Below, piece after piece: positions 44,132 through 55,212 of a stretch of DNA of 64,000 nt. The notes beneath the pieces are model-generated. The model saw nothing but the letters and a program-made list of their open reading frames with translations, searched no databases and had not been told where the DNA came from. Position 1 is the first letter of the stretch, and each line of letters begins with the position of its first letter. The DNA comes from Lindgomyces ingoldianus (Eukaryota > Ascomycota > Dothideomycetes > Pleosporales > Lindgomycetaceae), in assembly GCF_010093535.1 (NCBI RefSeq), contig NW_022985223.1, positions 1 to 64,000 of the forward strand, written 5' to 3'. The translations under genes were made by a program, and so were the position numbers.

Positions 44132-44883
44132 AGCGATATGTAGTGATATCTTGCAAAGATAAGTGTTGATGGAACTACGATGAATGGAAGACTTGGAAGG
44201 TGTTTAGGACAAGAACAAAACAATGCGACGTCGTCCCTTAGCCCAAGACGCAGGTTGACTGGGCCGTTCGTCGTGCCCCTCACGCCACAGGAAGTTTGTT
44301 TCCGGCCACTTCCCAATCAGTACCCATTCGACGACATAAGCGCATGCAAAGAGACTCGACTCCTTGCTTCCGAGGTGGATAACAGAGGGACAATATTGCT
44401 TAGGTGTCGCTCGAATCCTTATATAGTCCTCATGGACTCTGACTGAGGTTGGTTCGAGCAGAAGACAAAAGATTAGACTCAACTTATGGGGATTTATTGG
44501 AACCGTGTGGAATGCTGATGTAAGAATAGCGAGGATGCTTTCCATCTGAATTCAGACAATGGGGTGGGAGTGGAACCTTTCTGCATTTGGACTAGCGCCA
44601 ATGGAAGGTCGAATGGCTTGACAACAAAGCATCCATGAATTGCGACATGCTCTCCGGAGGCTGTGACCAATCCGGTGAAATAAGTAAGATCTCGAAGCTT
44701 TCTCCAGGTTCGTCAGGAAGCTGGGGGTGGTGAGGCGCGTACTCACCGCCTGCACACAAAACAAAAAGCCTGCACGTGCACAAGACATCGGGACATCTTC
44801 ACCGCTACCGAAACCGCCTCGACCCCAACCGGCAGTATCGCAATTCACGGCTACCACCCCTCATTGCTTGGAATGTTGGAACT
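44132..44883. other. Divergent spacer between MpaB-like gene and regulator
   Basis: The 752 bases carry the promoters of two divergent genes. No gene is supported inside. No clear TATA box was seen. Confidence 0.45.
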
Positions 44884-47283
44884 ATGGGCCGCAAACCCAA
44901 TCAATTGATCCTCGAGTTCTTTGAACGCGGCCCCAAGCTCGAAGACGCCAGCAATCGCTACCAGCACACGTGCAAGTCTTGCGGTGAAAAGGTTTCTACT
45001 GCCCCACATGACCAGTTTGCTGCATCTGTTTCCTGTTGACTGACGGCGGCGCAGTTCCCTAAGGGTCGTATAGATAGCTTGACAAACCACCTCGTCAAGA
45101 AATGCCCTGCGCTCCCAGTCCGAGACCGCCAGCGGGCGATTCTGCAGTTCCATGAGCTTCCCGATCTCCCTGACGGCGTCCCACAAATGGCCACCACCTC
45201 GGGACAGTCGCAAAACACAATGAATCTCCCCTTTGCACCGAAGCCGCAAATGTCGGCCCTGGAGACGCTCGCCGAGGTCTCGCGCCAGCATCTGGATCTG
45301 TCGGGGAAGCGCATAGCTGGGAAGCAGAGACGGAAGACACCACCACCGTCAAACAATGGACCAAACTTTGGCTCATTGGATGAGTTTATAATACACGACG
45401 ACAGGCCAGATACGCTCGAATCGGGCGGCGCTGGGTCTCAGAGTTTTGATTCAGGAAATACCCCCGCGCTTCCCTCAATTTACCAATTCAACGGGCCTCT
45501 TCAGCACTCCCCTACTGGCTCTCCCCACCTTGGTAGTCTCCCTCTGTCCAACTCGGGCTCAATGCCACAGATGGTCCCCTCAAACCTCGTAATGGCAGCC
45601 TCTGCTGCGAATGAGCTCCAAAATATGATGCCATTGACCAACAATTTGATGGAGCCAGAATTGAACCTGTCAAATACAGGCATATCGGACAAGTTCTTCC
45701 ATAACCACGGACGCCAGCAATGGCCAAACATGTCCACCAATCCAATTGACCCAATGCTACACGACCACATGAGGGAGCAGACACTACCCAAGGATGACGG
45801 CATGAACAAGCCAGTATCTCATCCACGACCAATTGCAATGAATCCTAACGGCACCCAAACACACTTTACGACAGACTTCAGCATGAACCAGAAGCCAGCG
45901 AAGCCGAAGGTGCGGGGACGCTTCTCTGATTCCAGGCGAAAAGAGGTACAGGAGGTGCGGAAAAGAGGCGCATGCATTCGGTGTCGCATGTTGAAGAAAC
46001 CATGTTCAGGAGAGAGTCCATGCAGTACTTGCGTTAATGTCGAGAGTGCCCGCTTGTGGAAACAGCCCTGTATACGGACTCGAATAGCCGAGGAATTTAA
46101 TCTCTACTCTGCGGGCTTGCACGGAGTTCTGGCGTTCCATGCTGTAAGCCAGGCAAGAGGGCAAGTCCATCTCGATCAAATCCCAGGACGGATAGAGGCG
46201 ACCCACCACCTTCAATCTGGGACATTTGCGACCTTTACGCCCTTAAAGTGCCAAACCCAAGTGGCCCGCGCTGCTGATATTGATCCTGCCATCCTTGCCA
46301 CTCTTTCTCCTACAACTCTCGAAATCATCGACTCTGATAGCGACGACATCGGTGGAAAGCTAGACCTTTACATCAAAAAACTAACACCCGCATTCTACGA
46401 ATCCGAAGACTCGGCATTCATGAAAACAACACTAGGAGTAGCCTTTAGCATCATCTCCCCCAACCAAGACGATCTCCTCAGCCGAGCATTAGAGCTCTGG
46501 ATATCTACCCGTATTCTCACATCCCGCAACCTCGAATGCCACCTTTTCTCCAATCCCTCCCTCGCGCCTGCCATGGCCCCGGCAATGATGTCACCATCGG
46601 ATCTCGAAAATGGTCACCGCAACCCGATAACCCCCACCAACAACTCCTCGTCATACGACCTCATCAAAATGCAACTTATGGGCGCTATTGAAAAGCGAGC
46701 AGCGAGTCTGAGTCGAGTCGTTATGAACGATCTCGAGCGACGACTATTACAAAGACAGCAAGCTAATCCTTTCGAAACGTTCCTGGTTGCTGTAATCTTA
46801 CTCGCTTGCGTCGAGCGAATGTGCTGGCTCTTCCGGACTTGGGAGGAAACTCAGAACCAGAGTCAGAATCAGAATCAGAATCAGCTCCACAGTATTTCGG
46901 TCGTGCCTCAGCATCAAGCAGACGTAGACCTCGCATCAGCGCTACAGCCGCCACTGGATTCCGTCCCCCAATCCCAACATCTACGACATCCGAAGTGGCC
47001 ATTCGACAAACCGCCTGCGTATTACTCACAACAAGGCGAACGCTTCTCTGATATCTTATACATGCTCCTCAAAATGCGGGGTGTGCCTCCTAAACCAGTC
47101 CCCAGGAGCGAGGACGGCATGTTAGTCGTTTGGGGCGAGGATACGGATGAGAAGGTCAGAGAATGGTATGAAGGGATCAAGGTCAGCCAGGATTTACTGG
47201 CTACGAGGGCGAGCGCAAGGTTTGAGGGGAATGATCCCCGGGAGTGGGAGTTAAAGTGGGCGGGGAAGATAATAGGAGGATGA
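44884..47283 (+). CDS. BED-like and Zn2Cys6 transcription regulator
   Basis: Predicted nuclear DNA-binding regulator; targets unknown. Two exons, 44884-44991 and 45055-47283, give 778 residues. The N-terminus has a BED/C2HC-type zinc finger split by the intron: YQHTCKSCGEKF, then LTNHLVKKCPALP. A long Ser/Asn/Pro-rich middle follows. The binuclear zinc cluster lies near residue 300: KRGACIRCRMLKKPCSG, SPCSTCVNV, with the last Cys in WKQPCIRTR. The C-terminal third resembles a helical fungal regulatory domain (ERRLLQRQQANPFETFLVAV) and contains a Gln/Asn repeat (QNQSQNQNQNQ) and GVPPKPVPRSEDGMLVVWGE near the end. The arrangement of an N-terminal finger and an internal Zn2Cys6 cluster is shared by an uncharacterised group of conserved Pezizomycotina regulators. 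Confidence 0.92.
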
Positions 47284-47382
47284 GTGGGATTCAAGTGACC
47301 GGAGGTTTTTGGTTCTGACAACAAGGCAATTTGTTTTCACGATTGCATGGGAATAGAGGTGATATGGAAGCAGGATTGATCC

Positions 47383-47408
47383 TGTTGTTGTTGTTGTTGT
47401 TGTTGTTG
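47383..47408. repeat. TTG trinucleotide microsatellite
   Basis: About nine TTG/TGT units lie 100 bases after the regulator stop codon, in its likely 3' untranslated region. Confidence 0.9.
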
Positions 47409-47692
47409 CAAAATTGGGTGCCAATTCATGATTTCATGACTATTGCTATGAACAAACAATACCAAAAGATATCGAGCTTGGGGGCTGGGCATGTAAAGGC
47501 TTATGAACCTCGAATTTCTGATCGATAAGCTTTGAAATAAATTCCAAAACTTAATCAAGATGTGGCCCAGGATGAACTAGATTAGGATGAACACCAGGAC
47601 CAGAGCAGGCCCGACACCAATATGCTACACTCGAGCAGCACGTAGTCTAGATGAACATGGGTCGAAAAAAAGCGCCCTCTCCAAGCTTGCAT

Positions 47693-48434
47693 TCAACTCT
47701 TCAGCGCCTCCAGACGACCCCTCATCTGTGCTAGCATCTCCTGCTGGTCCTCTTCCTCCTCCTCTTCCTCGACAGGCTGGCTCGGTAGCTCGTCCTCTTT
47801 TGCTGCTGGGAGCTTATCCTTCAGTATCTCACCCAAGACCTTATCAACTTCGGCTTCGGCCTCATCATCTTCACCCTCTAACAGCGCATCGTTGTCCAAG
47901 GTATCCCCCACCATCTCCTCAATGATCCCCGCCTTCACCAATTCAGCGCTCAACTCCCTCATTGTGCCCGTCAGCTCTGGCAGGCGCACGAGACTATTCA
48001 CATCCTTCATTATACCCGTACTCGCTCTTATACTGCCCTCGATCCTGCGCACGGAAAACGCCTCATTGACCTGCATCTGGACCGACTGAAGCTGCGCCTT
48101 GGACGTGTTGAGGCGGGCATTCTGCCTACGGACGCGGATGAGTTCGCGGGCATAGACGCGGGTGTCTTGGGCGGCTTGCTTGGCCATAGCCGGGTTACGT
48201 TTTGCGCGCTTCGAGGCTTCGAGGATGTAGTTCTTGGCCTTGACTTCGGCGGATTTGAGGGAGGCGATGTCGCGGTCGAGTTTGCGCACGTTTTGCCGTA
48301 CTAGGGCATTGCATTTTCGCTTCTGGGGATTTGTTAGAGGGGGAGGAGGTGTGGGAGAGAAGGGGGGAGGGGAGGGGGAGACGGACTTGCTCTTCAGGTG
48401 TAGGCTTCCAGAGGAGACCGCGAATGGTCTCCAT
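47693..48434 (-). CDS. VPS24: ESCRT-III subunit Vps24 (CHMP3)
   Basis: A core component of ESCRT-III filaments, which bud and cut membranes at endosomes during multivesicular-body sorting. Two exons, 48387-48434 and 47693-48322, give 225 residues, the usual size. The start METIRGLLWKPTPEEQ joins to KRKCNALVRQNVRKLDRDI. A basic helical core (NYILEASKRAKRNPAMAKQA, YARELIRVRRQNARLN) leads to ASTGIMKDVNSLVRLPEL and an acidic C-terminal half. The tail EMLAQMRGRLEALKS matches the MIT-interacting motif that recruits Vps4. An ATG further upstream in the same frame (48555) would add a low-complexity stretch that the family lacks, so it was not used. Confidence 0.93.
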
Positions 48435-49109
48435 GGGGGATGTGGCAGGCGGGGTGGTGCGCCGTGGGGGGGTGGTGGAGGCGGGGCGTCGTGGTGCGTC
48501 GCGTGTGGTGTGTGTGAGTATACCATGCAATATTTTGGGAGCAACATTAAAAGGCACAGAGGCTCTCTCGAACTCGAATGCACGGGATGAATTCGCGCCG
48601 TCAGCGAGGGTGCCTTGGAAGCTGCCGGCGCTTCAACGAGGGACAGCCAGGTCGTGCCCGGACCACTTGCCCCCAGTGACGTTTCGGCGGGGCAGCAGCA
48701 GCCCACCAGCCACCCTCACCACCAGCTTCACCGCAACAAAATCCCATCCACATTTACCGTCCTCAGTTCTAGGCTAAAGCGCAGATTAGTTTGCCCGAGC
48801 CGACTGAGAGTCTGCCTTGATCACTATCGCAAGGTTTGCTGGAATCAGATCGAGCAAGCGGGGCACCTGGGCCTGATTCTTCTGTGCAGTTTCCATTGCT
48901 TTCCACCAGCCTCGCCACGCTAGTCCCCCGAGAGACTGTGTGCTCTGCACGTTTCGACATTTCTTCCTCTGTTGCGCTCGATCATCTTCAACACCACGGC
49001 GCTTCTTTCACCTCCCTCAACTTGAAGCTCTATTTGTCCCTCCGTTGACTAGACTTCTTCCCATTGGCCACTCTACCCTAAATCTCCCTCCCCTCTCCGT
49101 CCCCAAATA
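48435..49109. other. Divergent promoter between VPS24 and p23 genes
   Basis: A 675-base interval between the start codons of two divergent housekeeping genes. The half next to p23 is C/T-rich. No gene is supported inside. Confidence 0.45.
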
Positions 49110-49952
49110 ATGGCCAGCGTCACGCCTGAAGGTATAAGCTTCAGCCTGCCCCCCCCCCCCCCCCCCTCCCCCCTCTCTCCAACCCCCATCCGACTAACCC
49201 TCTCCAGTCCTGTGGGCGCAACGCTCCTCTAGCAGCGATGCAGCCAAAAATCACGTGTTTCTGACGCTCATGGTGTCGGACGTCCCGGCTGAGGGCATGA
49301 AGCTCGATCTGCAGCCCACAAAGCTGTCGTTCAAGGGCACCTCAACGTCAAAGAAAGTCACGTATGCCGTCGAGCTCGAGTTCTTCGCCGAGATCGACCC
49401 CAAGGAGAGCAAAATCCATCACACCGGCCGTGACATCGAGATGGTGCTGAGGAAGAAAGACCTGAAGGAGGAGTACTGGCCGAGGCTGCTTAAGGACAGC
49501 AAGAAGATGCATTTCTTGAAGACGGATTTTGATAAGGTATGTTGTCCATCTACCCCAAGCACCAAATCCATTCAGCCGACAACCTTCCGTGGCAAAGGAA
49601 AGATTCTAATATAGATGGCGCTAATTGTGAACAGTGGGTTGACGAGGACGAGCAAGACGCCCAACCCGACGATGAAGACTATATGTCCAAGATGAACCCC
49701 ATGGGTGGTGGCGGCGACGGCGGCTTCGGCGGCATCGACTTCAGCAAACTGGGCGCAGCACAGGGTGCCGGCGGTCTCCCCGATCTCGGCGACATGGCAG
49801 ACCACGGCGAGGAGAGCAGTGAGGATGAAGACGACGACATGCCTGAGCTGGAGAATGACGATGGTAAACCCGCACCTGCTGCTGCTGCTACTGCTGCTGC
49901 CCCTGCCGCTGAGGCCAGCACTGATAAGCCCAAGATCGAGGAGGTTGCGTAG
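49110..49952 (+). CDS. SBA1: Hsp90 co-chaperone p23 (Sba1/Wos2)
   Basis: It binds the closed ATP state of Hsp90 and slows ATP hydrolysis, helping client maturation in cytosol and nucleus. Three exons (49110-49131, 49208-49536, 49635-49952) give 222 residues. The CS domain runs through MASVTPEVLWAQRSS, VFLTLMVSDVPAE, LSFKGTSTSKKVTYAVELEF, the signature REIVMVL-like RDIEMVLRKKDLKEEYWPRL and FLKTDFDKWVDEDEQ. A Gly/Met-rich middle and an acidic, Ala/Pro-rich tail follow, as in fungal homologues. The first exon is only 22 bases, and the first intron contains an 18-base C homopolymer at 49149-49166. Confidence 0.96.
49149..49166. repeat. C18 homopolymer in intron 1 of p23
   Basis: Eighteen C in a row, followed by further C/T-rich sequence. 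It is prone to length variation and to sequencing error. Confidence 0.9.
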
Positions 49953-50765
49953 ACGCCCGCCATGCCAACGTGGATCGAATATCCCAGGGTACGCGACTTT
50001 ACCTAGACATGTGCTTCCTTGAGGCGAATTGGTTGGATGGCAGAGTGCACTGCACATTTTCTGGGGTTACTGCATCTGTGTATCTCTCTCAGGGTTTCTT
50101 GGACCTGGCTCAGTGGACAACGGGTACTGCGTGCAATTGCAGGCAGGTGATGGCCATGGTATATGACAAAAGAATAAATCTCATATGACTACACTCTTTG
50201 TCTTTGATGTGAAGACTTGCTTCAAGCTCTAGTCAGTTGGGTATTGTTTATTCTAGAGAGTGCCGTTGCTCTATTCTAGTGTCTTTTCTACTGTATTCTG
50301 TCACTTACAACGCTAATGCTACGGAACATAACATGGCCCGGATTTCGAGCAGACACTAGCATCGGCTTAATGTCCACTTGAATTCTAGTACAAGGGTCGA
50401 TAGATCAAATCTATCCCGGTTATGTCCCTGCCATGCGAGAATATGCTCCACATCTCTCTATTGTTCGAAACAAGCCACATGAATGCATCTCAAGGGTTTT
50501 TGCGCCTTTGCATACTTCCATGGCCGACCACCGCCTTCTTCTGATCTTTGATCTTGTGAAGACATCTTACTCTCCATATATACCCAGCCAGGCGAAATCA
50601 TAATGGCTCGATTAGGGTATCTTGACAGCCGATGTGAGCATGATACCCCTCTCATGGGCGGCGCTGTTGGAAGAAACTGTCCTCTTGCATTAAGCTTGTA
50701 GCTTTAAGTTGTAGCCTTACGCTTCGGGGTCTCATTGACCATTCTCCACTATCCAGCCTCCAACT
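49953..50765. other. Convergent 3' flanks
   Basis: Non-coding sequence between the 3' ends of the p23 gene and the TPR gene. A possible poly(A)-type signal (AATAAA) lies at about 50173. No gene is supported. Confidence 0.45.
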
Positions 50766-51614
50766 TCAACAACCACCATTCTGGTTAAACCCCATACTAT
50801 ACCCCCCACTCTTCTCATCTTTCGTAAACTGGAAATTCTCCGTACTTAATCCAAAAGGCTTCAAAATCCCATTCCCCAACTCCTTCAGTTTCCCTATCAT
50901 TTCTGCCATTTCCTTCCCCTTCGCATCCTCCAACCTAGGTGGTAGTTCTCTTAGCGCCGCCTGCACGATCTTCAAATCAAGGCTTGATAAGAGAGATAGT
51001 AAGGGCGGGGTATAGAGTATTTGGTAGTCTTCTAGCGAGCCTTGCAAGGAAGACCAGCCCCCGACTTCGCGCCGGGCTTTTGCGCGTCGGAGAAGGGCTT
51101 TGGTGCGCAGCTTGTGGACGGTGTGCAGAGTATGACCGGTACGGGTTAGTGCCAATATTCGGGCTTCGGTTGCGTCGTCCACCTCTACCGCTGCCTCTTT
51201 CTCTACTGCCTCTCCTTGCTGTCCTAGTCGTCTGTGTTCCTTCCTCCGCCCACTACCACTATCATCACCATCTTTCCCTGGAGTTTGAGTATTGGTCGCA
51301 GATGCAGAAGGTGGCTCAACGCGCTCTAGTGCCTCCAACGCTAGCGTCGCGGCTTCTACCGCGGATTTCCATTCTTGGAGTTTTAGGTGGCAGGCAGAGA
51401 TGTTAGACTGGAGGACTGCAATGTCGTATTCGAGATAGGCGGGACACAGACTAAGGGCCTTTTCGTAGCCTTGGATTGCGGACGAGTAGTCCCCGGAGGT
51501 GAAGGTTTTGTTTGCGGAGGCCTTTTCGGAGTGGGATTGAGTGAGAAGGGCAGATTCTTCGGTGGGGGAAAAGATTGGGGAGTTAGAGTCGGGTTCTGAG
51601 GACGGGGAGGGCAT
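50766..51614 (-). CDS. Tetratricopeptide repeat protein (TTC1-like)
   Basis: A single exon of 282 residues. TTC1-type proteins are small cytosolic TPR adaptors that bind Hsp70/Hsp90 and other partners. The N-terminus is Ser/Pro/Glu-rich. Three TPR units follow at about 30-65 (ANKTFTSGDYSSAIQGYEKA), 68-95 (AVLQSNISACHLKLQEWKSA) and about 165-205 (LRTKALLRRAKARREVGGW), with a Gly/Glu-rich insert between the second and third that is wider in fungi. The C-terminal LKELGNGILKPFGLSTENFQ is highly conserved in this family. The start chosen is the first ATG in the frame. It lies back to back with the HAD gene, 295 bases apart. Confidence 0.85.
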   Translation of the reverse strand: MPSPSSEPDSNSPIFSPTEESALLTQSHSEKASANKTFTSGDYSSAIQGYEKALSLCPAYLEYDIAVLQSNISACHLKLQEWKSAVEAATLALEALERVEPPSASATNTQTPGKDGDDSGSGRRKEHRRLGQQGEAVEKEAAVEVDDATEARILALTRTGHTLHTVHKLRTKALLRRAKARREVGGWSSLQGSLEDYQILYTPPLLSLLSSLDLKIVQAALRELPPRLEDAKGKEMAEMIGKLKELGNGILKPFGLSTENFQFTKDEKSGGYSMGFNQNGGC

Positions 51615-51909
51615 AGTTTGGGGAGGTTTCAGGGGCTTGAGGATGGGTTGTGGAGGAAGGGAGACTTGTTGATTTATTTTCGTGACGCTGGATTTCCAGT
51701 GTGTACCTGGTACCGCTGGCTTGCAATGTGACGTCTACTTTCTCTATAGAACTAGTCTAAACTAGGTAGGCGGTAAGTCAGTAGCCTTGGCACGTGGGGT
51801 TCTAAGGACTTCATTCATTCAAAGCTTGATTTGCTTTCAAACTTCAATTGTTTGAAAATATCCAGTAAACCTCTAAGCCTTTGTCTACCATCCTCGCCTC
51901 TCTATAGCC

Positions 51910-52849
51910 ATGGCCGTACAAACGTACATTTTCAGCCACCCCCGCTTTCCCGTAGAACTTCCACTGACTCATCCCTCCAATTGACAGTCCCCCACGCGTA
52001 CGCGCCTGTCTATTCGACATGGACGGCCTCCTAATCGACTCGGAAGACCTCTACACCACATGCACCAACATCGTACTCCACGAAAACAACCGCCCCTCCC
52101 TACCCTGGTCTATAAAAGCGCAACTCCAAGGCCGCCCAGGACCGCAAGCCTCCGAAATCTTCTACGCATGGGCACAACTCCCTATCACCCCGGACGAATT
52201 CTACGCCCGCCTTGCACAACTCCAAAAAGAGCATTTCCCAAAGACGCAGCCGCTACCGGGGGTGTTAGAGTTGCTGAAAGGGTTAAGGGAGCGGCGGGTT
52301 AGGACGGCGTTGGCGACGAGTAGTCATAGGCGGAATTTCGAGCTCAAGACTACGCATTTGCCGTATTTGTTTGAGCATTTTGAGGAGGATCATACGGTTT
52401 TGGGAGATGATGAGAGGATTCCTACTGGCAGAGGGAAGCCGGCACCGGATATTTATTTGTTGGCGTTGAGGACGATAAATGAGGCATTGAGCGCGAGCGG
52501 GGAAGAGGAGATCAAACCAGAAGAGTGTTTGGTGTTTGAGGACAGTGTGCCTGGTGTGGAGTCGGGGAGGAGGGCGGGTATGCAGGTTGTGTGGTGTCCT
52601 CACCCGGAGTTACTGGAAGAGTATAAGGGCAGGGAGAAGGAGGTGCTAGCAGGGCTGACGGGTGCGCATAAGGAGGAAGAGGAAGAGGAGTTAGGTAAAT
52701 CCGAAGTGGAGGTTCTGCCGGGGAAGAGGAGGGTGGGACAGCCAGGGGTAATTGATGATGGGTGGGCGAAGTTGTTGCAGACATTGGAGGGCTTCCCGTA
52801 CCATATATATGGCATGGAGGAGGTGAATGGAAAGGATGTGCCAAAGTGA
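51910..52849 (+). CDS. HAD-family phosphatase (pseudouridine-phosphatase-like)
   Basis: Enzymes of this group remove phosphate from small sugar phosphates, including pseudouridine 5'-phosphate and 2-deoxyglucose phosphate. Two exons, 51910-51923 and 51988-52849, give 291 residues. The 14-base first exon supplies only MAVQ and part of Thr, but it is needed: the second exon has no ATG before the catalytic block. Motif I is CLFDMDGLLIDSEDLYT with the nucleophile Asp and acid/base Asp. Motif II is ALATSSHRRNF, motif III the Lys in RGKPAPDIYLLAL, and motif IV CLVFEDSVPGVESGRRAGMQ. A Glu/Gly-rich insert near 220-245 is unusual but keeps frame. Starting at the internal ATG (52019) would remove part of motif I. 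Confidence 0.93.
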
Positions 52850-53000
52850 GAGACTTATGTCACAGGAATGTGGGTCACGAGATATGAGCTATGAGAGCAT
52901 GAGAGCCAAAGCATTAGGTCAAGGAGGCATTAGAACCCCCAACAATAGCACTACATTAGAGACTAAAGACATCAGGCCTAAGGTTCCCAGCTCCCTCTTG

Positions 53001-54691
53001 TCATGTACTTGACCCTTTCCCGAAAACGTCTCTCAGTGCACTGTCCCACCCCCCCTTTTGATCTGCCACAAGTGCTCCGTCAGGTCTAGGGCTACTTCCA
53101 TCTCGCCTCAATCTCTCAAACTCTTTGAATCCTTCAAAATACTTCCTCCGGAAATCGTTCAACTCATTTGCACCAGCCCCCCTCCCAACTTCATTCTCCC
53201 TCCCCTTTTCGTCCATGACACCCTCATCCCTTGCTCCCTGCTCCTCTAGCACCTCCTCCTCCGCCAACCTTCGATACGTCAATAATCTTCGACTCCACTT
53301 ATTAAACCTCTGCACACAAACACTCATAATCCTCAACCTTGGATTTACAGGGATAACCAACTCAACGTCCTCATCATTCGCCGTCGGCACCCACATACTC
53401 AACCGCCCACCCTCAACCAGCGTCTCAGCTGCAAACGCCAGGATATCATCCAGCAGGGCCGTAAAGCTATACGGTCGTTTCGGGGGAATATATCCCGACT
53501 CCATATACCGATCACGATGCGTGGAGCGCTCAAGATCAGAGAGTTCGGCGCGAGATCCCAGGACTTTAAGACCTTCGCGGACACCGTAAGGCGGGTCGCA
53601 GATGATTCCGTCGAGCCAGCCTCGTCCGATACTCCTTCCCTGCACTGCTGAGCCGTCTTCTTGCAGACTCTGAATACGCAAAGGTGTGTTCGTTAGGTCC
53701 GATACAAAGCCGCCAAGATATCTACCTTCGAGACCATATTGCTTGAAATTGCCCTGAACGTCCCTTTTCCCTATCTGACCCTTTCTCGCACTACCCCCCG
53801 TGCCTCGGATACTTCGTCCATCGATATCGCTACCCCAGGCATACGCCCCAAATTCCGCACTTGCAATCGGGAAGCCACCAGTCCCCATAAACGGATCGTA
53901 GAAGAGTTTCCCTGGGGCCGCGAGCGCCATATTGGCGGTCAGAAGCGCGAGTTCAGCGTCCATACTTGTGGTCGATATATAGTGCCTTTTCTTAAGATCA
54001 TAGGTCGTCTTCAAATGCCTCGATGATGACCCAACCAAGCGGCCAAAGTAAAGATACCTAAGCTCAGCCGCATGTTCCTTGTAGTCTTCAAAAACAGTAA
54101 ACACCTCAGCAGCTGCATCTCTCATTTTGATTGGCCCGCGGAAATTCATGTACGAAAAGGATTCGATGATTTCTCGTTGTTGCATCGCAGTCTTGGTGCC
54201 ACGGAAACTGTCCACGGTGAATCGGAACGGTGTTGACTGAAATGCGGGCCATTGATGCGAGGAGAGTTGCGAGGTAGAGGCATGCAGGAGGTCATAGGAC
54301 GTACCGTGGCCCCAGAGCGAGTAGATTCCGAGGGAGAGGATCGAGCGGGATATTAGGGCTTTGGCGGCGGCGGGGGAGGGGAGGGTTAGGATGCAGAAAG
54401 GGGACTGTGGGTGTTAGGGGAGTGAAAGCAGAAGAAATTAATGAGCGAAATCGTATAGCATCAAAAGCAAGAGAGAGGTTAAAAAATACAGGAGATATGA
54501 ATACAGATAATAAGGATAGAAATAGTATTAAATACATGAAGAATGTTTGGGCTAAGAGAAATTTCCAGCCTTACATCTTCTTCATACTTAACAATATCCA
54601 TCTCCACCCCCGCTAACTCAGCTAAAGCCTGTAATTCCGCTTTCCGGAAACTCTCGTGCATTTGCACGAGCCTAACGAGGTATTCTGGCAT
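53001..54691 (-). CDS. TRM11: tRNA guanosine-N2 methyltransferase Trm11
   Basis: With Trm112 it makes N2-methylguanosine at position 10 of tRNAs, in the cytosol. Two exons, 54575-54691 and 53001-54404, give 506 residues. The start MPEYLVRLVQMHESFRKAEL is typical of the family. A THUMP-like region follows (TPFRFTVDSFRG, IIESFSYMNFRGPIKMRDA). The S-adenosylmethionine fold has FYDPFMGTGGFPIASAEFGA, the acidic GSDIDGRSIRG, and the catalytic DPPY in GIICDPPYGVREG. The end includes RRLLTYRRLAEEEV and a charged tail. The 170-base intron is longer than the local average but has a clear GTAAGG...CACAG. Confidence 0.95.
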
Positions 54692-55212
54692 TATGGCGTC
54701 ACTGCTACCGCGTTATTGTGGGTCGAATTAAAGGTAATTCGAAAGCGAAAAGTGCGTGTTGAGAGGACCACGTAGCAATTTTCAGTCCGGGATCGGCATC
54801 ATGTAGTTTCGCTCGTTTCTTGAAGAAATGCGGTTCGTAAAGAACTGTCTGGTGGTTGCCCAGGAGGTGAAAGAGTCACGGTTGTGTGCAAGCCTAATGG
54901 ATTTTTGTGGGCTTTAGTGTAGCGGGGTGTGATTGGTCAGAATTCCTCCTTCACCTTACTATATGAAAGTAGTGTATATATACAGTGGAAATGAAGTGCC
55001 TCCAGAGCGCAAGGTACAAAGACACATTTTTAATCATCTCTTTCAATCTGGAAGAAGTGAAAAGAATCTTTGTGCCACTGTTAAAGTTTCACGGATCCCC
55101 TCGCCTGCCGTCATTTTACGCAAAGATCGCAACCGCATGTAAGGGAAACTCTATATCATGGGCTATCAGGTTATTTCTCGGTTCGGTCTGTTTTTATTCC
55201 GCAAATATTAAT
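54692..55212. other. Spacer between TRM11 and GH51
   Basis: The left part is the TRM11 promoter and the right part is the 3' flank of the arabinofuranosidase. A TATATATA block at 54976-54983 is present. No gene is supported. Confidence 0.45.

Noticed and set aside
48195..48557. Upstream in-frame ATG for VPS24
   Set aside because: It adds a Pro/Thr-rich stretch absent from Vps24 proteins; the internal METIRGLLWKP start matches the family.
52019..52849. HAD phosphatase starting at the internal ATG 52019
   Set aside because: This would begin inside catalytic motif I (FDMDG). A 14-base upstream exon restores it with a proper GT-AG intron.
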